Shown one piece after another: positions 1 through 12,264 of a DNA stretch of 64,000 nt. The DNA is from Adenophora triphylla var. japonica. Its lineage: Eukaryota; Streptophyta; Magnoliopsida; Asterales; Campanulaceae. A program made the position numbers and the translations under genes. The notes under the pieces are model-generated. The model was not told where the DNA came from, did not search any database, and was given only the letters and a program-made list of their open reading frames with translations. How positions within the stretch are numbered: the first letter of the stretch is position 1; each line of letters begins with the position of its first letter. The stretch covers positions 496,001 to 560,000 of the forward strand of contig JAFEMH010000925.1 of NCBI GenBank assembly GCA_022495995.1, in the 5' to 3' direction.

Positions 1-591
1 TTTCATGATTTCTTTAGAAAGGGACAACCTTGAACCCTATATCTCCAATTATCGCTTAAGAAAGAGTATGAAGCATCTATACGAGCTCAACCGTCTTAAA
101 GCGTAGGATTGATGGGCTAAGGACCTTCCTTTTCTAAAGAACCTCATCTTTGACCAAAAGAGAGTCATTCTCTCGATCACGCAAGTCCCGAGGGTCCCGA
201 GGTTTAAAAGCGATGATCACAAGTCCAAGATGAGGACGGGATCATAATCCCATATATATAAAATCCAAGAAATCCCGAGCGACAACCAATAAATGGTTTG
301 TACGTCCGGAAGACGACTTGGGACATTCCCTCCTTATTTTCAAACACATGCACACAAGAAAGCACGCAAGCAAGCACGATTAATGAAATCATGGGAGACT
401 TGCTCCGGCAAGGCACCTTGGGTGAACGCCAAACGTTCTTCCCAAGGGGTAACTTAACCTCCGAATCCATAAAACCTTTTTTTCAAAGTTTTGAGGTAAT
501 CAAAATGGCGTGGCGACTCCGTTTTTCAAATAACTCGGATGTCTTCAAACTCGCGTGAATCCAAACACAAAAATTTGGGCACACATTCACA
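1..591 (+). mobile_element. 5' LTR of element A, 3' end only
   Basis: This repeats the end of the 3' LTR at about 13190-13787. Shared landmarks are the CTTTAGAAAGGG start, the GGCGTGGCGACTCC stretch near 510, and the terminal CACATTCACA ending at 591. Small indels and substitutions separate the two copies, so this is not a recent insertion with identical LTRs. Confidence 0.8.
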
Positions 592-1291
592 GCATGGAAG
601 GACAGTTTGGACCCATAGTAGGAACTGATTTCGTTAATGTTGTCAGAGCCCGACCTCTCTTTTATGATATCGAGCCAGTGACCATGGTCAAGATTACAGA
701 AGAAAGGCTCACTTATGAAGATTGCGAGTTTGAAGTGAAACAAGCTATGTTAATGAAAGTCTCTTCAGAACCCTTCATCACCCATGATGAGCATAATGTG
801 TTTGTGATGGCTCTTACTACCCCTGAAGATCAGTCCCAACCCCCTGTTTGGGAAAAGGTGGAAAGAAGAGTGAACAAGCCAGAAGACTTTTGTGATGAAG
901 AAAGCTGTCTCTCAGATGCTGAAAGTACAACTGGTCCTACCATCCCGGAGGTACATATGGATGCAGTCGGATTCGGAAATGAGCTCGCGCCAGATCAGTC
1001 AGACATCTCCCACGGGAATGGTGTCAACAAAAGCAATGATGGTCCACAGGATGCACAACTTTCTGAAGAATGCTGACAAGACTGCTACTCCCCAGGGCAA
1101 CAGCAGGAAAGAGTAAACCCCAGTCCAACCCGCGTCAAACACTTCGAGTCAATAAGTAGTGTAGGGTCCAGAGTCAGTAGGGTCAAGAGTCAGTTGAGTC
1201 AGGAATCTTTGAATTCCAGTCCTCTGAGTCATCCGAAGGCCTCACGCCTGAGGATTATGAACATGTAATCAATGTCATCTTTCCCTTTGCT
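592..1291 (+). pseudogene. Pol polyprotein upstream segment, element A
   Basis: An open frame from the ATG at 594 to 1076 encodes an acidic segment with no domain I recognise. The following stretch (about 1205-1290) is readable as the conserved acidic linker that precedes reverse transcriptase, and it aligns with the same linker in element B near 24100-24230. No aspartic protease motif, zinc knuckle or gag core is visible. Reading it as gag was considered and not supported. Because it begins three bases after the LTR end, it is probably the right-hand side of a deletion that removed primer site, gag and protease. Confidence 0.5.
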
Positions 1292-4200
1292 TTGAATGAA
1301 ATGACAGATCTTTCTGAGTATCCTCTTATTGCCAACTTAACAAATGATAAATTAACTCAAAACTTAACAACAGTTAATAATGAATCATTTGAACAAGATG
1401 CAAACACACTAAACGAACAATACATTAAAGAAATCTTTAAGCAGCTTACAGAAAAAGAGGAAAACCGGGCCCAAGCTGCCGAGGAGGTTTTGACAAGTGT
1501 TAACTTGGGTACTGTCGAGGAACCTAAAGAGACACAGATTGGAAGCTTCTTTCAGGGGTTTGAAAGGGATAGACTGGTTAATCTGCTCAGAGAATACATG
1601 GACGTCTTCGCGTGGTTGTACAAGGATATGCCGGGGCTAGACAGTTCAATAGTAGAGCACAGAATCCCTCTAGCACCAGATGCTAAGCCAGTGAAGCAGA
1701 AATTGAGGAAGATCAAGCCAGAATGGTCTCTACAGGTCAAAGAAGAAATTGAGAAGCTACTGCGGGTAGGATTCATCAGAGTCATCGAATATCCGACATG
1801 GTTGTCCAATATTGTGACCGTAACCAAGGCCAATGGGAAGGTGCGCTGCTGTGTAGATTTCCGGGATCTGAACAAGGCCAGCCCCAAAGACGATTACCCC
1901 TTGCCAAACATAGACATCCTGGTGGACTCCACTGCCAACTACGAAGTCAAATCCTTTGTTGACGGCTTTGCAGGCTACAACCAGATCAAGATGGCCGAAG
2001 AAGACCAAGAAAAGACAGCCTTCACCACACCGTGGGGAACTTACAACTATACAGTAATGCCATTTGGGCTCAAGAACGCCGGGGCTACTTATCAAAGGGC
2101 AGCGACCGCGCTTTTTCATGACATGATCCACAAGGAGATTGAGGTCTACATCGACGACATGATAATTCACTCCAAAGGCGAGGATGGGCAGCACTTTGTT
2201 GACCTGCGAAAGTTCTTCGAGAGGCTAAGACAACATTCCATGAGACTAAACCCTGTTAAATGCACCTTCGGAGTGACAAGGGGAAAAGTGCTTGGGTATA
2301 TGGTCACGGAGCGAGGTATCAAAGTCGACCCCCGAAAGATCAAAGCCATTATGGACATGAGGCCACCTCAAACCCAGATAGAAGTCAAAAGCTTTATGGG
2401 CAAACTGCAGTATATCAGCCGTTTCGTCAACCAATTGACCACTATGTGCGAGCCCATCTTCAAGCTCATGAAGAAGAATGTAGACACAGAGTGGACCGAA
2501 GAATGCCAGGATGCCTTTGACCAGATCAAGGCGTACTTAGTACATCCTCCGGTACTATGCCCCCCACATAGACAAAAGCCTCTTCTGCTCTATCTCACTG
2601 TCACTGATACGGCAGTTGGGGCTATGCTTGCTCAGGAGAAGAAAGACTCTCGGGTAGAAAATTCCATTTACTTTGTCAGCCCGAAGCTGCAGGGAAGTGA
2701 GCTCAATTACTCAGCATGTGAAAAGACTTGTGCAGGACTGGTCTGGGTAGTCGCTAAGCTAAAACACTACATGCAAGCCCACCCTGTGAACTTGGTCTCG
2801 AAAATGGACCCCATCAAGTACATCTTCGATAAACCTTCCCTCTCGATGCGTCTAGCAAAATGATCCTTCTTCTTGGCTGAATACGACATCAGCTACGTGA
2901 CCAGAAAGGCCATCAAGGGTTAAGCATTGTCAGACCATCTGGCAAATTTTCCCAGTAATGAGGACCGTGGGCCTGAACCCCAATTCCCAGATGAAGGGAT
3001 CTTTGTAGTCGAGCCTGAGAACCGATGGCAGCTTTTCTTTGATGGAGCCGCTAACAAAAGAGGAAACGACGTAGGGATGCTACTGGTTGACCCGAAAGAT
3101 GAGCACACGCCCATAGCCTTTAAGTTGAACTTCCCTGCCATGAACAATGTTGCCGAGTACGAAGCCTGCATTGCTTGTTTAGAAGCTGCCTTAGAAAGGA
3201 ATGTCAAGGAGCTCGAAGTTTATGGAGACTCAGCCCTGATCATCAACCAGGTCTCCAACAAATGGAAGACTGTGGACCCTAATCTTCAGCGGTATCATGC
3301 CCATATGGAGGAGTTGACTGGACAGTTCAGAGAAGTGACTTTCCACTACTTGCCAAGGGAAAAGAACAGATTCGCAGATGCCCTAGCTACTCTAGCCTCA
3401 CTGGTAGAGATCCCCGAGGGAAAAGCCATAAAACCCTTCAGAGTGGGTAGGAGAGAAGCCCCGGCCTTCTGTTGTGAAGTAGACTTGGGACCTGAGCCTA
3501 TCAAGGAACCTTGGTACAATCAAATTTACCAGTTCCTCAAAGACGGAGAGTCAGCTTTCAGAGACGAAGAAGGTAGACCAAAAGAAGGTGTCAAAGGCAA
3601 GAGCTTGCAAGCCTTGAAAAGGTTGGCCTCCCATTATGTCATTCTAGGAGGCAACCTGTACAAGAAACGGTACCAAGGACCACTCCTCTTGTGCGTCACT
3701 CAAGAAAGGGCCAAAGAGTTGATGACTGAAGTCCACAATGGTCCCTGCGGTCCTCATATGAATGCAAGAGCACTAATGCAAGTGATCCCCAGAATGGGTT
3801 ACTACTGGATTTCCATGGAGACAGACTGTGTCCAGCATGTCCGAGCGTGCGAAAAATGCCAACGGTTTGCCAACCTCAACCATCTCCCGCCTCATGACTC
3901 CGTACCGCATGACGACTCCTTGGCCGTTTGCAACTTGGGGTATTGACGTAATAGGGAAGATAGCCCCGGCAGGAAGCAATGGGCATGCATTTGTGTTAGT
4001 AGCCATCGACTACTTCACCAAGTGGGTAGAGGCCAAGTCCTACAAGGTCCTCACTTCCAAGAGGGTGGCCCAGTTTATCAAGGAAAATATAATGTGTAGA
4101 TATGGGGTGCCCAATGAGATCATTTCTGATAATGGGTCGCACTTTGAAGGAGACTGCGATAGGTTACCGTCGAATTCAGAATCACTCGCCACAAGTCATC

Positions 4201-4773
4201 CCCATACGCACCTCGTACTAACGGAGCCGTGGAAGCCGCTAATAAGACACTCGAACGGATCATCCGGAAAATGGCCACCCGTGGTCGTGATTGGCCCGAA
4301 AAGCCGCACCTGACACTCGGGCTGGGCGTAACGTCGTCGTAACAGCCACAGGAGAAACTCCTTTTGCCCTAACCTACGGGATGGAAGCAGATACCAGTGG
4401 AGTTGGAAATCCCGTCATTAAGGGTCCTCCGGAAAACAAAGGTCAACGAAGTAGAATGGCTACGTAGCCAGCATGATGAGTTGGCACTACTTGATGAAAG
4501 AAGGCTAAAGGCCATGGAGCACACCCGAGCCTACCAGAGGCGAATTGCCAGAGCATTTGACAAAAAGGTCAAGGCCAGGGACATCAAAGAGGGTGACTTA
4601 GTATTGAAAGTGAAGCCCCTACCGAGACAACCCCGGGAAAATGAGAAGCCGTTTGGATCGGCCCGTATGTGGTGCGTAAGATACTATCGGGAGGAGCCAT
4701 GAAACTTGCGGCACTGGACGGCAATCCCTTTTTCCACCCAAATAACGGTGATAAGCTCCGAAGGTACTATGTC

Positions 4774-4776
<3 letters not shown>
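1292..4776 (+). pseudogene. Pol of element A: RT, RNase H, second RNase H, integrase
   Basis: Reverse transcriptase occupies about 1620-2300, with the YIDD catalytic box near 2150. A Ty3-type RNase H follows (about 2560-2940). An archaeal-type second RNase H (about 3010-3410, FFDGAANKRG motif) is the hallmark of the Tat lineage. Integrase has an intact HHCC zinc finger ending CEKCQRF (about 3730-3870) and a core with the AIDYF and ISDNG aspartates. The catalytic glutamate (GAVEAANK) is in another frame. The frame from 1292 runs to 3946 with only two stops (TGA at 2861, consistent with a mutated TGG, and TAA at 2921). Frameshifts follow near 3900, 4155, 4320 and 4650. The original end is a TAA at 4774. 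The copy cannot make an active polyprotein. Confidence 0.9.
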
Positions 4777-4815
<39 letters not shown>

Positions 4816-5409
4816 AAAAAAAAAAAGAGAAGAAAAAAATCTTAGTGCAAAAGAGTAATACCCAGCTAGGCTGAAAACCCAAAAAGGGCGGTCTAGGCAA
4901 AAAATAGGGTTGCACATAAAAAAAAATCTTAGTGCAAAAAGAGTAATGCCCAACTAGGCCGAAACCCAAAAAGGGCAGCCTAGGCAAAAACAGTGGCCGC
5001 ACATAAAAAAAAAAAAAAAAGTTCACTGTAATGAACTACGAAGACCTGAGCCCCTTAGTCTTTCTTGTAAAAGGGGAACGTAGGCAGCCATTTATGGTTC
5101 GGTCTAAACAATAAAAAGGGCGATTAAGTTTCCATGAAATGCGTCCTAAACAATAATAAAAGATATTCAAGTTTTCATAAAACGGGTCCTAATCAATAAG
5201 ACATCTGAAATTTCCATGAAATTGCGTCTTGATTAATTTCTAAGATAATATCTCTTGTTCATTACAAGTTAAAAACTTCTTGATGAGTTCAAGCACGGTC
5301 TACTCTTGACTCTGCTAACCTGCTACAAAGATCTAAAGTACAATAAAATGCCTAATAAAACTACTGTGTTTGCGAAAATGGCAATAAGGGAATCCTAAGA
5401 AAAGATCTG
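4777..5409. repeat. Spacer with (AT)n tract and a tandem duplication
   Basis: An (AT)n microsatellite lies at about 4777-4809. A unit of about 90 bp beginning AAAAATCTTAGTGCAAAA then occurs twice (about 4836-5010). From 5029 to 5092 comes a GAACTACG...AACGTAGGCAGCC block that recurs elsewhere in A and B. The remainder to 5409 is AT-rich, with three loose repeats of a CCTAAACAATAA-like phrase. No gene is seen. Confidence 0.7.
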
Positions 5410-6908
5410 TCAGTCGTCATTCACTGAGTCTTCTTTGGTCTTCTTCCCTTTACCTCGACCTCGTCGAGTTTTCTTTCTATTCTTCTCCAAGATATCGGTC
5501 TCCCTCATCCCGATCTCCGGTATCCTCACTGGAGCCTCCATCAAACCGGTGTCAATAAGTGCCCTCTCAACACGGGCACGAATCCGCACTTCCTCCCTCT
5601 GAGCCTCAGTCAAGGGAGCGACCTCAGATAGTCTCTTATATCGAGCCTCCATATCTTTGATAAGGTCACCCAACTGGTTATGGCGACTCGCCTTAGCTTC
5701 GCCTCCTCGTAGTCCTACTCGAGTCGAGCCGCCTTCCAAGAAAGCCTCGACGTCTCTCCCAAGATGACCTGAGTCGCACCCATCTCCTTCTCGTACCAAT
5801 CCAAGTAGACCGTAGTCAAGATGGTACTCTTCCTGCTCCTGAGGATAGCCCTGGGTGGGAAAACGGTGTATGTCCAAGCCCTCGAGAAGAAAGAGAAGCT
5901 GGCTGGATCTCTCATATCTAATGGCACCACCTCCATGGTGCGGATGTCCTCCCAATCGTCCAACGGCTCCTGCAAGGCCCCGAACTGCCTGGATACCAAG
6001 CAGGGTATGTAGAAGGATGACCAGTAGAACCCTGAAACCCTCACTATATAGGACTCCTGAAATGTCCTCCTGATCTGCAACCTCTAGTGAGGTACCCACC
6101 AGTGAATGTCTGAAGTGGATAGCCTAGCCATCATCAGCTCCCAATCACCTTGGCTCTGCTGCCTAGGCAAACCTCTCTGAGAAATCACCCAAGGGCACTG
6201 AGTCGGCAAAGCCCCTGGCAAAGCCCCAAGCCTCTCCTGCAGCCATAAATTCAGCACAGTCGGGCTCCCAGACCTCATGAAATGGTCTCCCCTAGCCATC
6301 CTATCAATGCCATGAAGGGTCTCACCCAAAACCAATGGGACAATATCCTTCCCAGCCCTGCAATCACTGACCATGTCCAAGAGACCACCATGACAGATCC
6401 CCAAGGACTCAGCGGTGAACAGAGAGGAAAATATGCAAAGGATAAAGGCATCCATAGCCATCGTGGTGGTAGCCATAGCCGGAGACCCGAACCTGCCCGG
6501 GATATTAGAAAGGTCAATCCTGTCCGGAGCTATCATCATCCCCTCAGCCTCTCCCAGAGAAATCTGCAGAAAAGATGCAAGCTTTGCCGCCACCGGCACG
6601 TCTTCGATCAATGGAATCGATATAGCCTCAATTTCGGGACCCCCAATCAAGGCTCGGAAGTCTTCATGCGTTAGGACAATCTCATTGTAAGAAAAGCAGT
6701 AAACGTGTCTCCGGACGTCCCAAAACTTTGCTGCTGCTCTCAAAAGGTCCCAATCGGGTGGGAGATCCTTCAAATGCCATAAAGACTTGATCTTGAATGA
6801 AGAATCAAACAGTCCCTTGTGAGATTGAAAGTTATATCTCACCCAAGATTGAAGATCGGATAGAAAGCGATCTCTTTTCCCCCTTTGCAATATAGCGGGC
6901 TTCTCCAT
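5410..6908 (-). pseudogene. Antisense gene aORF1 of element A (DUF7745-like)
   Basis: It reads opposite to pol. The ATG at 6908 opens a frame of 274 codons, then a single in-frame TAG (about 6084), then the same frame continues to about 5715. A frameshift leads to a lysine/arginine-rich coiled-coil tail ending at 5410. The N-terminal region contains WDLLRAAAKFWDV and CFSYNEIVLTHEDFRAL, which resembles the plant DUF7745 / PMD-like families; that assignment is from memory. The product would be about 500 residues. Element B carries a clear homologue (28445-29972) with the same core motif and the same KKTRRGRGK tail. Paired palindromic sites lie 137-191 bp upstream. Its function is unknown. Confidence 0.7.
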
Positions 6909-7440
6909 TGTAAAATGATCAAAGGTGGTGTCTTTAGGTCCAATATGTGCTCTGGGAACAGTTGGGACAAGTCTAGGTTAAAAATGAAATGAAATGGCCA
7001 AGCCTTGATTTTATTCTGAAAATGACCAGCCTGCATGTAACCGTTAGCCGCACGGCCTTATTTGCTCCGGAGACTGTGACCGCACCGGCTTCATTTGCCT
7101 GATGTGGAAAGCAAATCTGCAGCAACCAAGTTGCTGCCCAAAGGGAGTTTTTACTCCACTTTTCCAACCAAAACCTGTACAAAAGCATGTCCAAAGACCA
7201 TCCAAGCAGTTATATATCATTATATATCATTTTGGCCCAGTTTCAGCCCCAATTCCAAGCAAAAAACTACCCCGAGGCTCAAGTAATATGCAAATTAATA
7301 AAGCATAAAATAGAAAAGTAAATAAAACAGTAGTACATTGTTTTCGCCCCATCGGCGCCCAAATAAAGCAAAAAATAAACAAAATGTGCATAAAACATGT
7401 TCATTGTTTGTTTTCTTCCTAAATCAATTCTAGAGACCTC
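6909..7440. other. Intergenic stretch between the two antisense genes of element A
   Basis: It holds the presumed promoter and 5' leader of aORF1 (minus strand) and the 3' end of aORF2. The only structure seen is the paired palindromic motif at 7045-7099 and an AT-rich stretch, AATAAAATC on the minus strand near 7010-7020, that could serve as a TATA element. No coding capacity is supported. Confidence 0.5.
7045..7099. promoter_or_regulatory. Paired palindromic motif upstream of aORF1-A
   Basis: Two copies, at 7045-7066 (GCCGCACGGC core with tail TTATTTGC) and 7078-7099 (one-base insertion in the core, tail TCATTTGCC), start 33 bp apart. The same motif pair is found upstream of aORF2 (10194-10244) and in the LTR promoter (11485-11537). 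Confidence 0.6.
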
Positions 7441-10050
7441 CTAGGCCTCCGATCCTTCCTCTTCATCGCTACTCAGCTCATAGACGCTAACCTCCCTCAT
7501 CAAGTCCTCACTGTCGCTCACGTCAGAAAGATGGACATTCTCGTGCTCGTACTCAGCCAGATGCTCCAGGATGTCGGCATTGGGTCCTCGTCCCCGAGGA
7601 ATGGCGCTAGAAGAGTACTCCAAAGCCGATGAGGTGGATGTCGTGTCCCCGATGTGCCTTCTCTTGCGCACGGGCTCCTGCACATTCGCTGCAGCCTTCG
7701 AAGCGCAAGCCAGCTTCTTCAAGAGGGACCGGCATACATCTTTCCAGCCCCTGTTCTGCCTGACCAAGCCATCATAGGTGTGAGCTGGAACCTGAGAAAA
7801 AAGAGAAGAAAATATTAGAAAAATCTCAGAATTGCAAAAAAAACAAAGAAATCTGAAAGAGAAGGGAAAAGACCCTAAAAGTGTACTTACAGTGCTGTCC
7901 GGCGGTAGAGTATACTGAGGCTCCCTAGTGTCGGGGACAGGTATCCTGAACCTCCTCGGTACCCCGTTCACCACATAAGAAAGGTGAGCAGGAGGCATCG
8001 GCGGGTCAGTAGGCTCAGCCTCCCCATACCCCTGAGTGACAGCCAGCTTCACTAGCTTCTGTGGCATCCTCAGTTGCTGCTCCACAAAGATAGCATAAGG
8101 GGTAGCCATGTCAAAATACTCCTCACCAAGCTATGCTCGCCTCGATATCTCTATCTCATCCGCCCGCTAATCCTCGGCCGCAAAGATCCGTGGCCGGAAG
8201 GATCATGAGGGGTAATGGCATCCAATGGAGGGATGTGGCCATGCTGCCTGGAAAATCGGTCCCCCAGATAGATGACATCACATGTCAGCCCAGTCAACCA
8301 TCGCCTCTGTCTAGTCGCCTCCACGGCCTCCCCTAGCAGAATCTCCGGGTACCTCCTCCAAGGGTAAAAATCCACTCCGTCGTGCCCATCCCTGTTGATA
8401 ACTGGCCTAACCATATTGTAATCAAAGGTGATCCGGGTCTTCCCGGTGAACTTATCCCTCGCATCTCCCCTCCAGCGGACCATAGCGGGAAAGATGGTAG
8501 CATCGCTCTGTTGGTTCCACGGAAAGAACCTGATCACCTCGCGAAATCAGACCTGCATGTTCAAAACATCAAAAAGGTCATTCTCTCTCATGAAAGTCTC
8601 AAAGACAGAAAGTAAAAAGAGAGAAAGGAAACTGAGACTACCTCAAGAGCAAAAGAGAAGCAATCCATCGAAGCAGCCTTATTCCTACTGCATGCATCCA
8701 GGGAAAAGTAAAGCTCTGCCAATCCGGCCTCGCCCCAAGAGACCGTCCCAATCCCATCTACATCCTCCAAGGAGTCGAGAAGGCAAGTCATAGCCAGCGT
8801 CCCAGAATTAGCAAAAATGGTGACTGACAACATCAACCACACAAAAGCCCTCGCAAGCTGGGAGGCAGTCACCTCATTAGCAGCAAAGTCCTGCATGCAG
8901 TTCTGGACTGCCACCTCGACATTCCTAGTCTCCATCCCAAGACCCTTAGGAATAAGCTTAAACCCAACCAAAGCTCTAAACTCCTCCGCAGTAATATGGT
9001 TCCTCCAGGTCACAGGCCTCCCAGTGAACTGTAAGCCAGTGATAGCAGTGAAATCGGCCGGCGTCACTGTCAGCTCCCCCCAGCTAAGGTGAAAGCTGTG
9101 GGTGGTGTCCCACCAGAACTCCGAAAGGGCCTGGATCAAGCCCTTGCTCTTGGAGGTAATGTGAATACCTCTGCCGATGGCCTCAATGAACAGATCCAGG
9201 CCGGTAGCCCTCACTAGCTGCTTAGGGTTCACCCCATTCTTCTCAAAATCAGGCATCCTCTGCCACAGCCTCACTGCAATCTCGGAAGGCCCCCTAGACT
9301 TGTTCTCCTGTAGACAAGCACAGCAAAAGAAATGTATCAGTCCTTCACCTCATTTCAAAAGCATGCATATATTCAAAAGTGCACATATTTTCAAAAGAAA
9401 AGCATTCAATAAAATCTTTCTAGCATCCTTTGCATGAAAAACGTGTCTTTCATCACTTGAAACGCATCGAGTCAAGCACATTGCTCTCCTAAGCACAAAA
9501 TCACAATTTTCAAAATTATTTGCACATAAGCATTAAGTTTTTCTCAAAAATGGCATGCATGAATTCTTTTCATCATCCAAAATCCCGTTTTAGCATCCAT
9601 GATCAAAATTTGACCTAGTTCTAGCACATGCAAGGACTCCGTCACATCTTAGACAATTATTTTCCCAAAATGGGTCATTCTCATTATTTCTTAAGAAAAT
9701 TGCACATGCATGATCATTAATCTTCTTAGTCTAATAGGTTAATCATTAATATTTCAAAATCATCATCAAAAATCCTAGGAAAATTCGAGAAATTCCTAAA
9801 ACTCGAGTCAAGCCCTAGAACCAATCAAAATTCAATCAAAATCGACGGAATTGAGCAAATTAAGAATGCTTACCCCAACTGATTGAGGATTCGTTGATTT
9901 GTGCTCCCTCGTGCCCGGATAGAGCTCCGATGGAGGCGTGAGGAAGTCATACTTCCTCTCCGTACGAACAAGTTCTTTTCTCCTCCTCCGAGCGGCCTCT
10001 GAGATGTTTCTTCTTGCTTACCTTGGCATAGGATTCCCCTCCGGATCCAT
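7441..10050 (-). pseudogene. Antisense gene aORF2 of element A: plant mobile domain protein
   Basis: Four exons can be read on the minus strand: 10050-9874, 9307-8642, 8552-7891 and 7791-7441. All have GT-AG borders (for example GGG|GTAAGC, CTACAG|G, ACT|GTAAGTAC, TTCTCAG|G). Exon 2 encodes the PMD core, with WWDTTHSFHLSWGELTVTP matching the HTFHLPxGEMTxTLED signature of the family and WGEAGLAELYFSLD further on. Exon 3 continues with FFPWNQ. The tail is rich in Asp, Glu and Ser. Damage is a TAA in exon 1, a TAG and a frameshift near 8110-8150. PMD proteins such as MAIN/MAIL1 act in the nucleus in heterochromatin silencing and gene expression; whether this copy had such a role is unknown. Element B carries the homologue. 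Confidence 0.75.
9308..9873 (-). other. Intron 1 of aORF2-A
   Basis: This 566-bp AT-rich stretch lies between donor GTAAGC (9873-9868) and acceptor CTACAG (9313-9308). It contains scattered GCATGCAT and CATTTTCAAAA phrases but no reading frame worth reporting. The homologous intron in element B (32465-33215) has expanded into a tandem array. Confidence 0.6.
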
Positions 10051-10193
10051 TTCAATCGGTAGAAGCAAAGGGAATTGAAGGACTTTGAAGAAATTCTCTC
10101 CCTCCTCTCTCTCTTCCTCGGCGACTGATGGGCGGCAATAATGCCCAGTCCCCGTTCAAATCTGTTTTAAATAATCTGGAAAAATCAGACTTC

Positions 10194-10244
10194 TAGCCGT
10201 ACGGCTTCTTTTGCCCCGTCTCATGCCGGGCGGCTTCTTTCGCC
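10194..10244. promoter_or_regulatory. Paired palindromic motif upstream of aORF2-A
   Basis: Copies start at 10194 (AGCCGTACGGCT, tail TCTTTTGCC) and 10223 (GCCGGGCGGC, tail TCTTTCGCC), 29 bp apart. They lie just upstream, in minus-strand sense, of TTATTTAAAA (about 10165-10174), a plausible TATA element for aORF2. Confidence 0.6.
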
Positions 10245-10440
10245 CTGAGCAGAAATTACAACTTTGCCCCTGGACTTCCCACTTGGACGTATAATTCCTG
10301 TTATCCTTTAACTAGGATAACTTCATTTTCCAAAGGATATCCGTTATCTCCTAAACAAATAGGCTTTCTTCCCCAGTCACCTCCGTTACTTCCGTTATAA
10401 CGGAATGACGCTAGGTGACAACCTCCGAATTGTCAGAACT

Positions 10441-10685
10441 CCAAACTTAAGCTACCTCTATCACGAATAGAGAAGTACGCTCAAGTTCTCCAAACTTAAG
10501 CTACCTCTATCACGAATAGAGATGTACGCTCAAGTTCTCCAAACTTAAGCTACCTCTATCACAGATTGAGAAGTACGCTCAAGTTCTCCAAACTTAAGCT
10601 ACCTCTATCACAGATTGAGAAGTACGCTCAAGTTCTCCAAACTTCAGCTACCTCTATCTCCTCGATAGTGACGTAAGCTTTAGTC
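10441..10685 (+). repeat. Five tandem copies of a 49-bp unit
   Basis: CCAAACTTAAGCTACCTC starts at 10441, 10490, 10539, 10588 and, slightly changed, at 10637, a strict 49-bp period. Copies differ at a few positions (CACGAATAGAG versus CACAGATTGAG). It lies between the antisense genes and the 3' LTR, where plant Ty3/gypsy elements often carry tandem sub-repeats. Confidence 0.9.
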
Positions 10686-11268
10686 AACCTGTGTGACAAC
10701 CTCCATTAATTGTCAAAACCTCAAGGATCCTAGACATCGTTCCTAACTATCTAGTGATGCTTGAACTACTTACCAAGGCTTGATTCCTCCGGATACGTAG
10801 GTAGCCTTTCATAAAAGGTCCAGCCATCCGACCGCAGTGGTCACCCTTTTCCATCATCGCTCCTCAGTGGTGAGGCAGCCTTTCATAAAGGTCCAGCCAT
10901 CAGACCACATTGGTCACCTCTTTGTCATTCATCACTCCTCAGTGGTGAAGTAGCCCCTCATAGAGGTCCAGATATCCGACCACATCGGTCACCTCTAGCA
11001 TATCCCCAGTAGGATCAATCACCTGACCTCCTAGGTCACTTTCTCTTCTATTTTTCCCAGTAAGAGACAAGCTTCTCTCTGCTATTCCCCTGTGGATCTT
11101 TTCCGAACTACGATTATGGCTTGATTCCTCCGGGATACGTAGGTAGCCTACTTCAGGTTCAGCCACTCGACCACTCTGGTCACCCTATCCGTCTCGACAT
11201 TCGCCAGATCGGATCCTTTTCTATCGACAACCCCACTTGCCCTGCAAGTGACGTTGCCGAGAGGCTTC
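10686..11268 (+). repeat. LTR-proximal region of element A with imperfect repeats and polypurine tract
   Basis: Phrases such as GGTCCAGCCATCCGACC...GGTCACC recur four or more times. The block CTTGATTCCTCCGG...GATACGTAGGTAGCC occurs at about 10766-10810 and 11106-11149. The region ends with GAGAGGCTTC directly before the LTR's TGTAAG, the position expected for the second-strand primer. The equivalent ends in B and C are GAGGGGCTTC and AGGGGCTTC. No gene is seen. Confidence 0.65.
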
Positions 11269-11484
11269 TGTAAGTACCCAAATCTGGCTCATGCCTTCCG
11301 ATTAATTTTCTCGGCAATTCCCTGGACTTTCCTAAAGTCCTGGAGCAATTCCGGAACTGTTCCGAACCTTCCGAGGAATGAAGGGACTGTTCTAATTTAA
11401 AAAGGCACATTTTAATTGAATTTGGCATCCTTCTAGAAGTGACACCTTGCATGATTCTAGAAACATGTTGAGTCACACAGGATA

Positions 11485-11559
11485 ATGCCGCACGGCTGCA
11501 TTAGCCAAGAACTCCTAGCCGCACGGCCTCATTAGCCTTATCCAGACTGCCTATAAATA
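11485..11559 (+). promoter_or_regulatory. LTR promoter of element A: motif pair and TATA box
   Basis: Motif copies start at 11485 (TGCCGCACGGC, tail TGCATTAGCC) and 11516 (AGCCGCACGGCC, tail TCATTAGCC), 31 bp apart. TATAAATA follows at 11552-11559, only 14 bp after the second copy. Confidence 0.7.
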
Positions 11560-11799
11560 GAGCCCTCCTCTTCCCATTTTTCATAATAACAACAACAACA
11601 ACACACCATATTCAGTCCCAAAAGCTCTCTAAACACTGCTGCGAAATTCCAAGAAGGTGAAGAGTGCCAAGAAGCCACCCCCTCCTCCTTGAAGCCTTCC
11701 AAGTTGGTCCATCCACTAGGCAAGATCCAAAGAAGAAGAGGTCACCATCTGTGGCGCCCCCAAAAATGTGTGTGCCTGATATGTTTGATATGATTTGAT

Positions 11800-11930
11800 T
11801 AGTGCTACTCATATCACCAAGATGCATCTTCTTTTCGGAAGCTCATCCTATAAGGACTCCAAGGTTAAGCGTGCTTGACACTGGGAAATTCTAGGATGGG
11901 TGACCCACCGGGAAGTTTCTCGGTGAGCAC
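11800..11930 (+). other. 5S rRNA-derived region in Cassandra LTR 1
   Basis: Blocks match plant 5S rRNA in order: CTACTCATATCACC near the start, ACTCC then GGTTAAGCGTGCTTG (about 11863-11877, box A region) and CTAGGATGGGTGACC (about 11891-11905, box C region), followed by GGGAAGT. The 5' half and the intermediate element have diverged, so it is not a functional 5S gene. An internal Pol III promoter could survive. Confidence 0.85.
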
Positions 11931-12264
11931 GTAAGTGAGGACAACACGTCCGGGAAAGACTTTGTGGTGGTTTGTGGGGATAGTCCGTCAAATCGATAGC
12001 GCTCCGACCCGGCCTTCGGGCTCTGGCGTTACAAATGGTATCAGAGCGGGACCCGGCCGGAAGTGTGGAGCAAAGTGCTGTGCGGAACAAAGTGCACACC
12101 GGGGAGTCGGTGGGAGTCACCTCTTGAATCCGTACGAGCCCCTCTTGGATCCACACCGCCCGGGGTTTCCAAGTAGGGCTACTGGGACGGCAAGGATCCT
12201 AAGTGGGGAGATTGTGGCGCCCCCCAAAAATGTGTGTGCCTGATATGTTTGATATGATTTGATT

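Noticed and set aside
594..1076. Gag of element A
   Set aside because: No gag core or zinc knuckle, and position next to the RT linker fits a downstream pol segment left by a deletion.
11935..12243. Open frames over the Cassandra element
   Set aside because: Cassandra is non-coding; the frames cross LTR, primer site and internal domain.
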